From an uncultured Bacteroidales bacterium (GTDB lineage Bacteria > Bacteroidota > Bacteroidia > Bacteroidales > Paludibacteraceae), in assembly GCA_934692905.1 (NCBI GenBank), contig CAKUUM010000033.1, forward strand, positions 1 through 27,735: a stretch of DNA of 27,735 nucleotides, given 5' to 3'. The notes under the pieces were generated by a model. The model worked only from the letters and a program-made list of their open reading frames with translations. It made no database searches and had not been told where the DNA came from. Shown here in pieces: positions 14,446-21,771 of this stretch. The translations under genes were made by a program, and so were the position numbers. Position 1 is the stretch's first letter. Each line of letters opens with the position of its first letter.

Positions 14446-14559
14446 CTACCTTTGTGCCGCGATTTTATTTGTAAGGTCGCTGTACTTTTTGCGGACGAAA
14501 TCAATCGTCGAATAACCCGATTGCGCAAATAATTCTGCAAAAAGCACTTTCAAAGACAT
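14446..14559 (-). CDS. Possible 37-residue small protein
   Basis: On the minus strand an ATG at 14559 opens MSLKVLFAELFAQSGYSTID, continuing FVRKKYSDLTNKIAAQR to a TAG at 14446-14448. The composition (amphipathic helix, basic C-terminus, natural codon choice) looks protein-like rather than random. It converges on the DraG fusion with 12 bp between stops. A weak TATATTTTG lies upstream on the same strand near 14567-14575. It may be a real microprotein or the remnant of a larger gene. Confidence 0.4.
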   Translation of the reverse strand: MSLKVLFAELFAQSGYSTIDFVRKKYSDLTNKIAAQR

Positions 14560-14614
14560 TTTTACAGTACAAAATATAAGACTATATACTACTCATTATC
14601 AGCATGTTATTTCG

Positions 14615-14665
14615 ATTTCATTGATTTGAATCGATATTGCGTGTGCATTTCATTGATTTGAATCG
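14615..14665 (+). repeat. Two 19-bp direct repeats overlapping a promoter
   Basis: ATTTCATTGATTTGAATCG occurs perfectly at 14615-14633 and 14647-14665, with starts 32 bp apart (about three helical turns). The second copy ends at the -33 box of the promoter at 14665-14696. This is the geometry of paired activator or repressor sites. The copy of this promoter at 9996-10027 lacks the pair. Confidence 0.7.
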
Positions 14666-14696
14666 TTGCAAAACGGCGTTTTGTGTATTATCTTTG
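14665..14696 (+). promoter_or_regulatory. Promoter without an obvious gene
   Basis: GTTG (14665-14668), a 20-nt spacer and TATCTTTG (14689-14696), followed by CACCGTC as at 10028-10034. It is the twin of the membrane-protein promoter at 9996-10027, but no good ORF follows before panC at 14866. Its gene may have been lost, or it may add to panC transcription. Confidence 0.65.
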
Positions 14697-14794
14697 CACC
14701 GTCTTTCGAAAAATGTGCCTATATCGATGCTATCACAATGCCGCACTCCACTATGGCTACTTTGGAAAATTCGTGGTTAATTACATGTTATATG

Positions 14795-14826
14795 TTTGCA
14801 CACCTCTGAAAATTGTAGTACCTTTG
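14795..14826 (+). promoter_or_regulatory. panC promoter
   Basis: TTTG (14795-14798), a 20-nt spacer and TACCTTTG (14819-14826) predict a start about 7 nt downstream, some 30 nt before the panC ATG. Confidence 0.75.
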
Positions 14827-14865
14827 CAGGCTTTTTCGGAAAGATATTAGTTGTTATCCAATTAT

Positions 14866-15723
14866 ATGCAAGTACTGACTACCAAACAAGAACTTACACG
14901 CCAAGTGGCGGCATGTGTGCGTCAGGGCAAGACCATCGGGCTCGTACCCACTATGGGCGCATTGCATCAGGGGCATGCCTCACTGGTGCGCCGTGCCGTA
15001 GCGGAAAACGATGTCTGCTTCGTGAGCGTGTTTGTGAATCCGACACAGTTCAACAACAAAGAGGACCTCGCCAAATATCCCCGCAACCTCAATCGTGATG
15101 CAGAGTTACTCTCCTCGCTGGGCGTACATTTTGTGTTCGCGCCAACGCCCGAAGAAATGTACACCGCCGAGGAAATGGAGAAGCCGTTTTCGTTTGATTT
15201 CGCAGAATTAGACGAGGTCATGGAAGGCAAGATGCGCCCCGGACACTTCAACGGAGTAGTCCAGGTGGTGAGCCGTCTCTTCTATCTGATACACCCCACC
15301 CGCGCCTATTTCGGCGAGAAGGACTACCAGCAGTTGGCAATCATCCACCACATGGTGGAGCATTCCTCACTGAGCGGCACTTTCGGCGAACTCCAAATCA
15401 TCGGCTGCCCCATCGTGCGTGAAGAGAGCGGCTTGGCACTCAGCAGCCGCAATGAGCGCCTGTCGAATGAGGAAAAACAGACCGCCATCAACATATCCAA
15501 GACACTCTTCGCCTCGGTGGAATGGGCAAAAACTGCCTCGGTAGCAGAGGTACAGCAACGTGTCATCGACACCCTCAACGCCATACCCGGACTGGAGGTG
15601 GAGTACTACTCCATCGTGGACCAGACCACCTTGCAGCCTGCCACGTCTTTCGACCACGCAATCGGCTGCGTGACAGTCTATTGCGGTCCCGTACGTTTGA
15701 TAGACAACATCAAATACAACTAA
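14866..15723 (+). CDS. panC: Pantothenate synthetase
   Basis: The 285-residue enzyme condenses pantoate and beta-alanine, using ATP, to give pantothenate, the precursor of coenzyme A, in the cytoplasm. The nucleotidyltransferase signatures are clear: PTMGALHQGHASL (HIGH-like), VSVFVNPTQFN, PGHFNGVVQVVSRLF, YFGEKDYQQL, and REESGLALSSRN (KMSKS-like). The length is normal. I chose the ATG at 14866 (MQVLTTKQEL) over an in-frame TTG at 14851 because it fits the family N-terminus and the promoter spacing. pdxB starts 6 bp after its stop, so panC, pdxB and proS form a compact cluster. Confidence 0.97.
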   Translation: MQVLTTKQELTRQVAACVRQGKTIGLVPTMGALHQGHASLVRRAVAENDVCFVSVFVNPTQFNNKEDLAKYPRNLNRDAELLSSLGVHFVFAPTPEEMYTAEEMEKPFSFDFAELDEVMEGKMRPGHFNGVVQVVSRLFYLIHPTRAYFGEKDYQQLAIIHHMVEHSSLSGTFGELQIIGCPIVREESGLALSSRNERLSNEEKQTAINISKTLFASVEWAKTASVAEVQQRVIDTLNAIPGLEVEYYSIVDQTTLQPATSFDHAIGCVTVYCGPVRLIDNIKYN

Positions 15724-15729
15724 CCCTTC

Positions 15730-16692
15730 GTGCGCGTACTGATTGACAAATACATCCCTTTCTTGAACGGTGTGTTGGACGACTATGCCGAAGTGCAACA
15801 CATCGCTCCCGAGGAATTTACGCCGCAATCCGTACGTGATGCCGACGCCCTGATCATACGCACCCGCTCGCGGGTCTGTCGCGGGTCTATCGCGGGTAGC
15901 AAGGTGCGCTTTGTGGCAACGGCAACCATTGGCTACGACCACATAGACACGGACTACTGCCGCCAACACGACATCACTTGGACGGCATGCCCGGGGTGCA
16001 ACGCGCAGGCGGTATGCGACTATGTGGAGGAGGCACTCGACACGCTCAACCTACAACCATCCTCTAACCAACCACCAACGATTGGCGTGGTCGGATACGG
16101 GCATGTAGGCACCCTTGTCGCCGCCATGGCAGAGCGCAAAGGCTACCGTGTTCTGGTCTCTGACCCGCCTCTCGGGATAGGTGTCGGACCCGATGAAATC
16201 GCGCGAAACTGCGATATTATCACCTTTCACACCCCTCTCACCAAGGAAGGTCCCCACCCCACCTATCACATGGCGGACGAGGCGTTTCTCCGCCAATGCA
16301 AACCCGATGTGCTGCTCATCAACGCAGCCCGCGGAGGCGTGGTGGACGAGCAGGCGTTGCTGCAACACAAGCAGACCCCGCAGGGACGCGGTATGCGCCT
16401 TTGCATAGACTGTTGGGAAGGAGAACCCGCTATCAATCAAGCCCTTGTACAGGTGGCAGACTTGGCGTCCTACCACATCGCGGGCTATTCGTTGGCGGGC
16501 AAAATGAGGGCAAGCGAAATGTGCCTGCAGGCTTTGTGCCGCTTTTTCGCACTCCCCGCTTTGTCAATCAACAAAAAAGCAGTACCTTTGCAAGGTGATT
16601 CCGACAAGGGATGGTTAAGTCGTGTCAGTCAGCAACTTAAGTCCCACCCCGACCTATTTGAACAACTACGTAAACAATACAGACTAAGATAA
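15730..16692 (+). CDS. pdxB: 4-phosphoerythronate dehydrogenase, short form
   Basis: The 320-residue enzyme oxidises 4-phospho-D-erythronate in the DXP-independent pyridoxal phosphate pathway. It is a D-isomer-specific 2-hydroxyacid dehydrogenase with the Rossmann motif GVVGYGHVGTLVA, the family-specific FHTPLTKEGPHPTYH, NAARGGVVDE, CIDCWEGEP and the catalytic-His segment HIAGYSLAGKMR. The start is a GTG (15730) 6 bp after panC. The E. coli enzyme has about 380 residues; here the C-terminal dimerisation domain is shortened to a variable tail. The last 30 codons also contain the proS promoter (16560-16590). Its stop overlaps the proS start (TAATG). Confidence 0.93.
   Translation: MRVLIDKYIPFLNGVLDDYAEVQHIAPEEFTPQSVRDADALIIRTRSRVCRGSIAGSKVRFVATATIGYDHIDTDYCRQHDITWTACPGCNAQAVCDYVEEALDTLNLQPSSNQPPTIGVVGYGHVGTLVAAMAERKGYRVLVSDPPLGIGVGPDEIARNCDIITFHTPLTKEGPHPTYHMADEAFLRQCKPDVLLINAARGGVVDEQALLQHKQTPQGRGMRLCIDCWEGEPAINQALVQVADLASYHIAGYSLAGKMRASEMCLQALCRFFALPALSINKKAVPLQGDSDKGWLSRVSQQLKSHPDLFEQLRKQYRLR
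16560..16590 (+). promoter_or_regulatory. proS promoter inside the pdxB coding region
   Basis: TTTG (16560-16563), a 19-nt spacer and TACCTTTG (16583-16590) lie within the 3' end of pdxB, about 100 nt before the proS ATG. The local sequence AAAAAGCAGTACCTTTGC closely resembles the hipBA P2 promoter. It would let proS be expressed independently of panC-pdxB. Confidence 0.7.
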
Positions 16693-18170
16693 TGGCAAAT
16701 TTCCAGAAACTCACTCCCCGAGCAACAGACTACTCGAAGTGGTACAACGAATTAGTGGTTAAGGCTGACCTCGCCGAGCAATCGGCTGTGCGTGGCTGTA
16801 TGGTCATCAAGCCTTACGGATACGAGATTTGGGAGCGTATCCAGCAGGCGTTGGACACGCGTTTCAAAGAATATGGTGTGAAGAACGCCTATTTCCCGTT
16901 GCTGATTCCGAAGTCCTATTTCAGTCGCGAGGCGGAGCACGTGGAGGGTTTTGCCAAGGAGTGTGCTGTTGTCACGCACCATCGTCTGATGAACGACCCC
17001 GAGGGCAAAGGCGTCGTCGTGGACCCCAATGCCAAACTGGAAGAGGAACTCATCATCCGTCCTACGTCGGAGACTATTATCTGGTCCACCTACAAGAACT
17101 GGATTTCCAGTTACCGCGACCTGCCTATCCTCTGCAACCAGTGGTGCAACGTCATGCGTTGGGAGATGCGCACGCGCCTCTTCCTGCGTACCGCCGAGTT
17201 CCTTTGGCAAGAGGGGCACACCGCTCATGCCACAGCCGAAGAGGCGGATGCCTTTGCGCGACAGATGCTCCGCGTATATGCCGACGTGGCAGAAAACATC
17301 ATGGCAATACCTGTTGTCAAGGGTGTCAAGTCGCCCAACGAGCGTTTCGCAGGGGCTGTCGAGACCTATTGTATAGAAGCTATGATGCAGGACGGCAAGG
17401 CGTTGCAAGCCGGCACCAGCCACTTCCTCGGACAGAACTTTGCCAAGTCCTTTGACGTACAGTTCCTCAGCAAGGAGAACAAATACGAGTATCCGTATGC
17501 TACCTCTTTCGGCGTCTCAACCCGCTTGATGGGTGCGCTCATCATGACGCACTCCGACGACAACGGACTCGTACTGCCGCCGCATCTTGCTCCTATTCAG
17601 GTGGTTATCGTGCCTATCTTCAAGACGCAGGAGCAGTTGGACGCTATCCTCGCCAAGGTGACCCCCATTGCTAATAACCTCAAACAGCGCGGCATCCGCA
17701 TCAAAGTGGACACCAGCGAGAAATCCACTCCGGGCTTCAAGTTTGCCGACTACGAACTCAAAGGTGTGCCTGTGCGTCTTGCTGTCGGCAGCCGTGACTT
17801 GGAGAACAACACCGTGGAGATTGCACGCCGCGACACCATGACCAAGGAGACTATCTCTATGGACGGCATCGAGGACACCATCGCAAACCTGTTGGAAGAG
17901 ATACAGAGCAATATCTACAAAAAGGCTCTCGACTTCCGCCTTGCCAACACCCGTGAGGTCAACTCCTACGACGAGTTCAAGGAGGAGATTAAGAAAGGCG
18001 GCTTCCTGCTCTGCCACTGGGACGGCACGCCCGAGACCGAGGAGAAAATCAAGAACGACACCAAGGCAACCATCCGTTGCATTCCGTTCGAAAGCGACCA
18101 CGTCCCCGGCACCTGCATGGTCACTGGCAAACCCAGCAAACAGCGCGTCATTTTCGCCATCGCCTACTAA
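16692..18170 (+). CDS. proS: Prolyl-tRNA synthetase, archaeal/eukaryal type
   Basis: The 492-residue class II aminoacyl-tRNA synthetase charges tRNA-Pro in the cytoplasm. Motif 2 is seen in RPTSETIIWSTYKNW and RWEMRTRLFLRTAEFLWQEG. Proline-pocket residues lie in GTSHFLGQNFAKSFDV, and motif 3 in GVSTRLMGALIMTHSDDNGL. The anticodon-binding domain follows (IQVVIVPIF). The C-terminal zinc-type domain ends in the conserved aromatic tail FAIAY. There is no INS/YbaK editing insertion, so this is the short (type 3) form normal for Bacteroidetes. The ATG overlaps the pdxB stop. A strong terminator follows. Confidence 0.97.
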   Translation: MANFQKLTPRATDYSKWYNELVVKADLAEQSAVRGCMVIKPYGYEIWERIQQALDTRFKEYGVKNAYFPLLIPKSYFSREAEHVEGFAKECAVVTHHRLMNDPEGKGVVVDPNAKLEEELIIRPTSETIIWSTYKNWISSYRDLPILCNQWCNVMRWEMRTRLFLRTAEFLWQEGHTAHATAEEADAFARQMLRVYADVAENIMAIPVVKGVKSPNERFAGAVETYCIEAMMQDGKALQAGTSHFLGQNFAKSFDVQFLSKENKYEYPYATSFGVSTRLMGALIMTHSDDNGLVLPPHLAPIQVVIVPIFKTQEQLDAILAKVTPIANNLKQRGIRIKVDTSEKSTPGFKFADYELKGVPVRLAVGSRDLENNTVEIARRDTMTKETISMDGIEDTIANLLEEIQSNIYKKALDFRLANTREVNSYDEFKEEIKKGGFLLCHWDGTPETEEKIKNDTKATIRCIPFESDHVPGTCMVTGKPSKQRVIFAIAY

Positions 18171-18188
18171 AAATAGTGCTAATACCCT

Positions 18189-18230
18189 AATAAAAGAGAC
18201 AACTTTTTCATTTGGGTTGTCTCTTTTATT
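18189..18230. terminator. Bidirectional intrinsic terminator
   Basis: A perfect 15-bp inverted repeat, AATAAAAGAGACAAC (18189-18203) and GTTGTCTCTTTTATT (18216-18230), has a 12-nt loop. It lies between the convergent proS and esterase genes, with T-rich flanks in both directions. Confidence 0.9.
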
Positions 18231-18235
18231 GTTTA

Positions 18236-18868
18236 CTACTTTGTATTCAAAAACTGTACTACAGCCTTGACGGCCTGTTCGTTGACGCGGTGCCCGAACT
18301 TAGGCGACCACAATATTTCCCATCCGAGTTGCGAAAGGAGTGCGGCATTGTGCTTGGTGATTTCCTTGCCCACTAACTCATCGTCCGTGGAAAAGAGGGC
18401 GATATTTCGAGAACCTGAAAGTATTTGGTGCTCATCGCGAAAGGTGATGAAGCGTCTAATCATCTGTTCATCAATGATATACTCCGTTTCTCCATTCTCA
18501 CGTTCCTGCAAATACGGGTGCTTGCCATAGCCGAGTTTGCGGAGGACATGCTCTATCTCAATAGTGGGGTTGACGGCAATTTTCGTAGCATCGGGGGCAT
18601 TGACATAGAGTGTGAGCATACCACCCATGGATGTGCCTGCCACAAGAGTAGGGTGGAAAGCGTCAGACCATTGGTTGAGAATATCCAAGGACTCGTAAGG
18701 GTCGTGGGTGATTTCTGGCGAGAGCCACTCATATTGGTCGAAGTACCGCCCGAAAGAAGATTTGGTGCCCGATTTGGCACTTGAACCCAAACCGTGAATA
18801 TAGAGCGCATAAGGCTTCTGCTCAGGCTCCTGCCAAATATAAGGTGTATGTTGATTGTTGCGTGACAT
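18236..18868 (-). CDS. YqiA-like alpha/beta-hydrolase (esterase)
   Basis: The 210-residue cytoplasmic hydrolase has YALYIHGLGSSAKS (oxyanion strand-loop), the nucleophile elbow GTSMGG, a likely catalytic Asp in FSTDDELVG and the catalytic His in KFGHRVNE. Order and spacing match the YqiA/UPF0227 esterase family, which hydrolyses short acyl esters; the natural substrate is unknown. It lies downstream of the GtrA-family gene on the same strand, but a 149-bp gap with an 11-bp tandem repeat separates them. Its stop is 6 bp from the shared terminator. Confidence 0.88.
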   Translation of the reverse strand: MSRNNQHTPYIWQEPEQKPYALYIHGLGSSAKSGTKSSFGRYFDQYEWLSPEITHDPYESLDILNQWSDAFHPTLVAGTSMGGMLTLYVNAPDATKIAVNPTIEIEHVLRKLGYGKHPYLQERENGETEYIIDEQMIRRFITFRDEHQILSGSRNIALFSTDDELVGKEITKHNAALLSQLGWEILWSPKFGHRVNEQAVKAVVQFLNTK

Positions 18869-18912
18869 AGAAATGATTACACATTTGTATCCATAAAACT
18901 ATAGTATCCTCT

Positions 18913-18986
18913 ACTCGAAGTACCGATGAAGTTCCGATGAAGTTCCGATGATGTACCGATGAAGTACCGATGAAGTACCGATGGAG
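18913..18986 (-). repeat. Tandem 11-bp repeat, five units plus partials
   Basis: Units CGATGAAGTTC (x2), CGATGATGTAC and CGATGAAGTAC (x2) occupy 18924-18978, with partial units at both ends. The repeat lies between the gtrA-like stop and the esterase start, in what would be the 5' region of the esterase. Its 11-bp period matches that of 4179-4211. Confidence 0.85.
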
Positions 18987-19017
18987 ACAGCCGGCGAACA
19001 CGAGGCAAAAGTGAGGG

Positions 19018-19521
19018 TTAACGGCGAAAAGAAAAGTATTTCTGCCCAAAGAAACTGACGATGACAGTAATGACGGTGACAATCATCTTGGACGGGGTGG
19101 GGTAGAGTCCTGCACCATCGACGAGCAGTTTGAGACCGAAATAGTTGATAGCCAAGTTGATAAGCACGATGATGATGTATCGCCCCAGTTGGCGTGCACC
19201 GTGGAGAGTGGATTGGGTGAAGGTGACATATTTGTTGAGCCAAAAACCCGTCAGGAGCGTAATTGGAAAGACAATGCAAAGTGCCATAATGTGGGGCGTG
19301 ATGCATATCTCGGACAGCCCAAAAAGGTGCCAATGAAGGGGGATATAGACCAAATCGTGCCCCACCACGAAATTGTACATCAAAAAGTACAACACCCAGT
19401 CTAACAACATGTTACCACCACCGCAGGCGGCATAGCGAAAGAGTTGTTCGGGGATATATCGGCTGAAAGGTCGGTAGAAAAAATCAATGATTTCAGTGAT
19501 TAGTTGCGATAGTTTTTGCAT
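19018..19521 (-). CDS. GtrA-family membrane protein
   Basis: The product is 167 residues from the ATG at 19521. The frame runs further upstream but crosses the promoter, and MQKLSQLITEIIDFF starts about 40 nt after the predicted transcription start. There are four hydrophobic segments, with the family motifs QLFRYAACGGGNMLLDWVLYFL, GFWLNKYVTF and a C-terminal FFGQKYFSFRR. GtrA-like proteins are small four-helix membrane proteins thought to move lipid-linked sugars across the inner membrane or to accompany glycosyltransferases. No glycosyltransferase gene is adjacent, so the substrate cannot be guessed. Its promoter overlaps that of rsmA in divergent orientation. Confidence 0.88.
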   Translation of the reverse strand: MQKLSQLITEIIDFFYRPFSRYIPEQLFRYAACGGGNMLLDWVLYFLMYNFVVGHDLVYIPLHWHLFGLSEICITPHIMALCIVFPITLLTGFWLNKYVTFTQSTLHGARQLGRYIIIVLINLAINYFGLKLLVDGAGLYPTPSKMIVTVITVIVSFFGQKYFSFRR

Positions 19522-19546
19522 TTTTGAAATAAAAGCAGTAATTTTG
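19515..19546 (+). promoter_or_regulatory. rsmA promoter
   Basis: TTTG (19515-19518), a 20-nt spacer and TAATTTTG (19539-19546) on the plus strand. The -33 box overlaps the start codon region of the divergent gtrA-like gene. Confidence 0.7.
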
Positions 19547-19568
19547 CAGTCGAAATCGAAAGCAACCG

Positions 19569-19600
19569 CAAAGGTACGACAAAATCGCGGAACACGCAAA
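19569..19600 (-). promoter_or_regulatory. gtrA-like gene promoter
   Basis: On the minus strand TTTG (19597-19600), a 20-nt spacer and TACCTTTG (19569-19576). The plus-strand rsmA promoter lies just inside its transcript, so transcription from the two overlaps. Confidence 0.75.
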
Positions 19601-19673
19601 TTTTTGTGGTAGGCGTTGGCGGGTTTCCGATAGTAATCAAGCAATTGTTTTATGGACGACCATCATCAAGAGA

Positions 19674-20447
19674 ATGCAGCAAGTACGCCCCAAGAAATTT
19701 CTGGGTCAGCACTTCTTGACGGACCTGAGTGTCGCCCAACGAATTGCTGAGACCATTTCCGCCGGTCGTGTCCTCGAGATAGGACCCGGCATGGGTGTTC
19801 TGACCCAGTATCTCCTAAAAAACAAAGACATTGACCTCACGGCGATAGAACTCGACCGCGAGAGTGTGGCGTATCTGCAAGAATGGTACCCCGAACTGCA
19901 CTTGATAGAGGGCGACTTTCTGAAGTTGGACCTCACGGAATTGTATCCGGAAGGGGAGTTCTGCGTGATAGGAAACTATCCGTACAATATCAGCAGCCAG
20001 ATATTTTTCAAGGTCTTGGAGTACAAAGACCGCATACCCGTATGCTCGGGCATGATACAGAAAGAGGTGGCAGAACGTATCGCCTCGAAGCCCGGGAAAA
20101 AGGCGTACGGCATATTGAGCGTGCTGTTGCAGGCATACTACGACATCGAATATCTGTTCACAGTGAACGAGAACGTGTTTGCGCCTCCGCCTAAGGTGAA
20201 ATCGGCGGTTGTGCGACTGACGCGCAATCGCCGCCAAGAGTTGGGCTGTGACGAGCAGTTGTTCAAACAAGTGGTCAAGACAGCCTTTAACCAACGCCGA
20301 AAACAGATGCGCAATTCGTTGATGCCACTGGTAGGAAAAGATCACCCGCTGCTGTCCGACCCTGTGTTCACGAAGCGCCCCGAGCAACTAAGCGTGGAAG
20401 AATTTATTGAATTAACCAATCTGATAGACGGAAAAGGGAACAGATAA
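19674..20447 (+). CDS. rsmA: 16S rRNA (adenine-N6,N6)-dimethyltransferase
   Basis: The 257-residue enzyme (also called KsgA) uses S-adenosylmethionine to dimethylate two adjacent adenines at the 3' end of 16S rRNA during small-subunit maturation. Signatures: KKFLGQHFL at the N-terminus, the SAM-binding VLEIGPGMGVLTQYL, acidic IELDRES, the target-base motif GNYPYNIS, and the C-terminal FAPPPKVKSAVVRL and TAFNQRRKQMRNSL. Length is normal. The start fits the family N-terminus; an upstream ATG at 19652 is out of frame. The corA-like gene follows after 83 bp with no visible promoter between. Confidence 0.97.
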   Translation: MQQVRPKKFLGQHFLTDLSVAQRIAETISAGRVLEIGPGMGVLTQYLLKNKDIDLTAIELDRESVAYLQEWYPELHLIEGDFLKLDLTELYPEGEFCVIGNYPYNISSQIFFKVLEYKDRIPVCSGMIQKEVAERIASKPGKKAYGILSVLLQAYYDIEYLFTVNENVFAPPPKVKSAVVRLTRNRRQELGCDEQLFKQVVKTAFNQRRKQMRNSLMPLVGKDHPLLSDPVFTKRPEQLSVEEFIELTNLIDGKGNR

Positions 20448-20530
20448 CAAACAGGCGTTTTTTGAGACCTTTTCCACTTGTAGAACCTTATGTGAGGCGT
20501 GAGAAACGTCCGCAGCAAACAAAAAAAGTT

Positions 20531-21478
20531 ATGGCAGAACTGAGAATATTCTATAAGGAAAACGAGAAGATAAAGGTTTCGAAGACGCTGAATATCTTGC
20601 AATCCATTGATAAGAAAGACATTATCTGGATAGACCTTTTGGACGTAAGCGACAAGACCGAGGATGCCTTAGAAGGCTTCTTGAAGATTGATATTCAGGA
20701 AGATGAGGAGATGGAAGAAATTGAGATGTCGTCGCGATATATCCAGACAGATGACTCAATTGTGGCGAACTCGAACTTCCTGCGCAACGATTTTGAGGTT
20801 GAACCAGTGAACTTCATTCTGAAGAATAGTATCCTTGTGAGTACGCGCGGTGTGGAGTTGGACAGTTTCAACGAGACTGTAAAGAAAATGTTCGTGAACA
20901 CCCGTAATTTCCCGACGGGGTATCACGTGTTGGTTGCCCTCATGGAGACTCGTGTGGAGAAAGACGCCGACATGATTGAGGACACCACTGATATGATTAC
21001 CAACCTATCCTCCGAAATCAACGCCAGCGACCATGTGGACGAGGATGTGCTCATCCAAATCAAGGACTTGCAGGAAAAAGTAACCATCATCCGTCAGAAC
21101 ATCATGGACAAACAGCGCGTCATCAGCAATTTTCTGAAATGCGACTTCTTCCCTGCTGAATTGCAACCGCGCTTGACGATGATTATTAAGGATATAAACT
21201 CGCTTTTCGACTACACGCGATTCGGCTTCGACCGTCTGGACTACCTGCAGGATACGTTCCTCGGTCTTGTAAACATCGAGCAGAACAAGATTATAAAGAT
21301 ATTCACTGTGGTGAACGTAATATTCCTTCCGCCGACACTGGTGGCAAGTATGTACGGCATGAACTTCGATTTCATGCCCGAACTGCACTGGAAACTTGGC
21401 TACCCGTTCGCACTCGGGCTGATGGTAGTTTTTACACTGGTTATCTTGCTGATATTCAAACTGAAGAAGTGGTTATAA
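20531..21478 (+). CDS. corA: CorA-family magnesium channel
   Basis: The product is 315 residues from the ATG at 20531 (MAELRIFYKENEK). The frame is open further upstream only through a TTG without support. It has a cytoplasmic alpha/beta N-terminal domain, a long helical stalk (residues about 120-250, with the acidic and charged repeats typical of the CorA funnel), and two transmembrane helices near residues 255-275 and 290-310. The signature YGMNF lies at the outer end of the first helix, forming the selectivity filter, and the protein ends in the basic KLKKWL. It should form a pentameric inner-membrane channel for Mg2+, possibly also Co2+. The 293 bp after it (21479-21771) is AT-rich, with no ORF, promoter or terminator that I could support. 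Confidence 0.93.
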   Translation: MAELRIFYKENEKIKVSKTLNILQSIDKKDIIWIDLLDVSDKTEDALEGFLKIDIQEDEEMEEIEMSSRYIQTDDSIVANSNFLRNDFEVEPVNFILKNSILVSTRGVELDSFNETVKKMFVNTRNFPTGYHVLVALMETRVEKDADMIEDTTDMITNLSSEINASDHVDEDVLIQIKDLQEKVTIIRQNIMDKQRVISNFLKCDFFPAELQPRLTMIIKDINSLFDYTRFGFDRLDYLQDTFLGLVNIEQNKIIKIFTVVNVIFLPPTLVASMYGMNFDFMPELHWKLGYPFALGLMVVFTLVILLIFKLKKWL

Positions 21479-21771
21479 ACAGAATTATCAACACCTGCAT
21501 ATATTCTCTGTTGGTACATATTTATAACTTGATTTTATCTCCGCTATCAGCAATTATATCCATACTTATAAAACGTGTAATAGATTATCTGTTAGTGTAT
21601 TACAACAATTATCACCATTATCATCGCCTTAAAATAACAAAGAGATTCTATATGAATTCTATTTATATTATATAAGGTGTTATGGAGATGATATGGTTGT
21701 TACAAATATACAGATTGCAACATTTCTTGTGACGATGCGTCTTGTGCCATCACGAATGTTAATTTCACACA

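Noticed and set aside
16752..18101. Minus-strand ORFs opposite proS
   Set aside because: Shadows of a highly conserved synthetase gene.
18924..18978. CRISPR array
   Set aside because: The units are 11 bp, directly adjacent and without spacers; no cas genes in the window.
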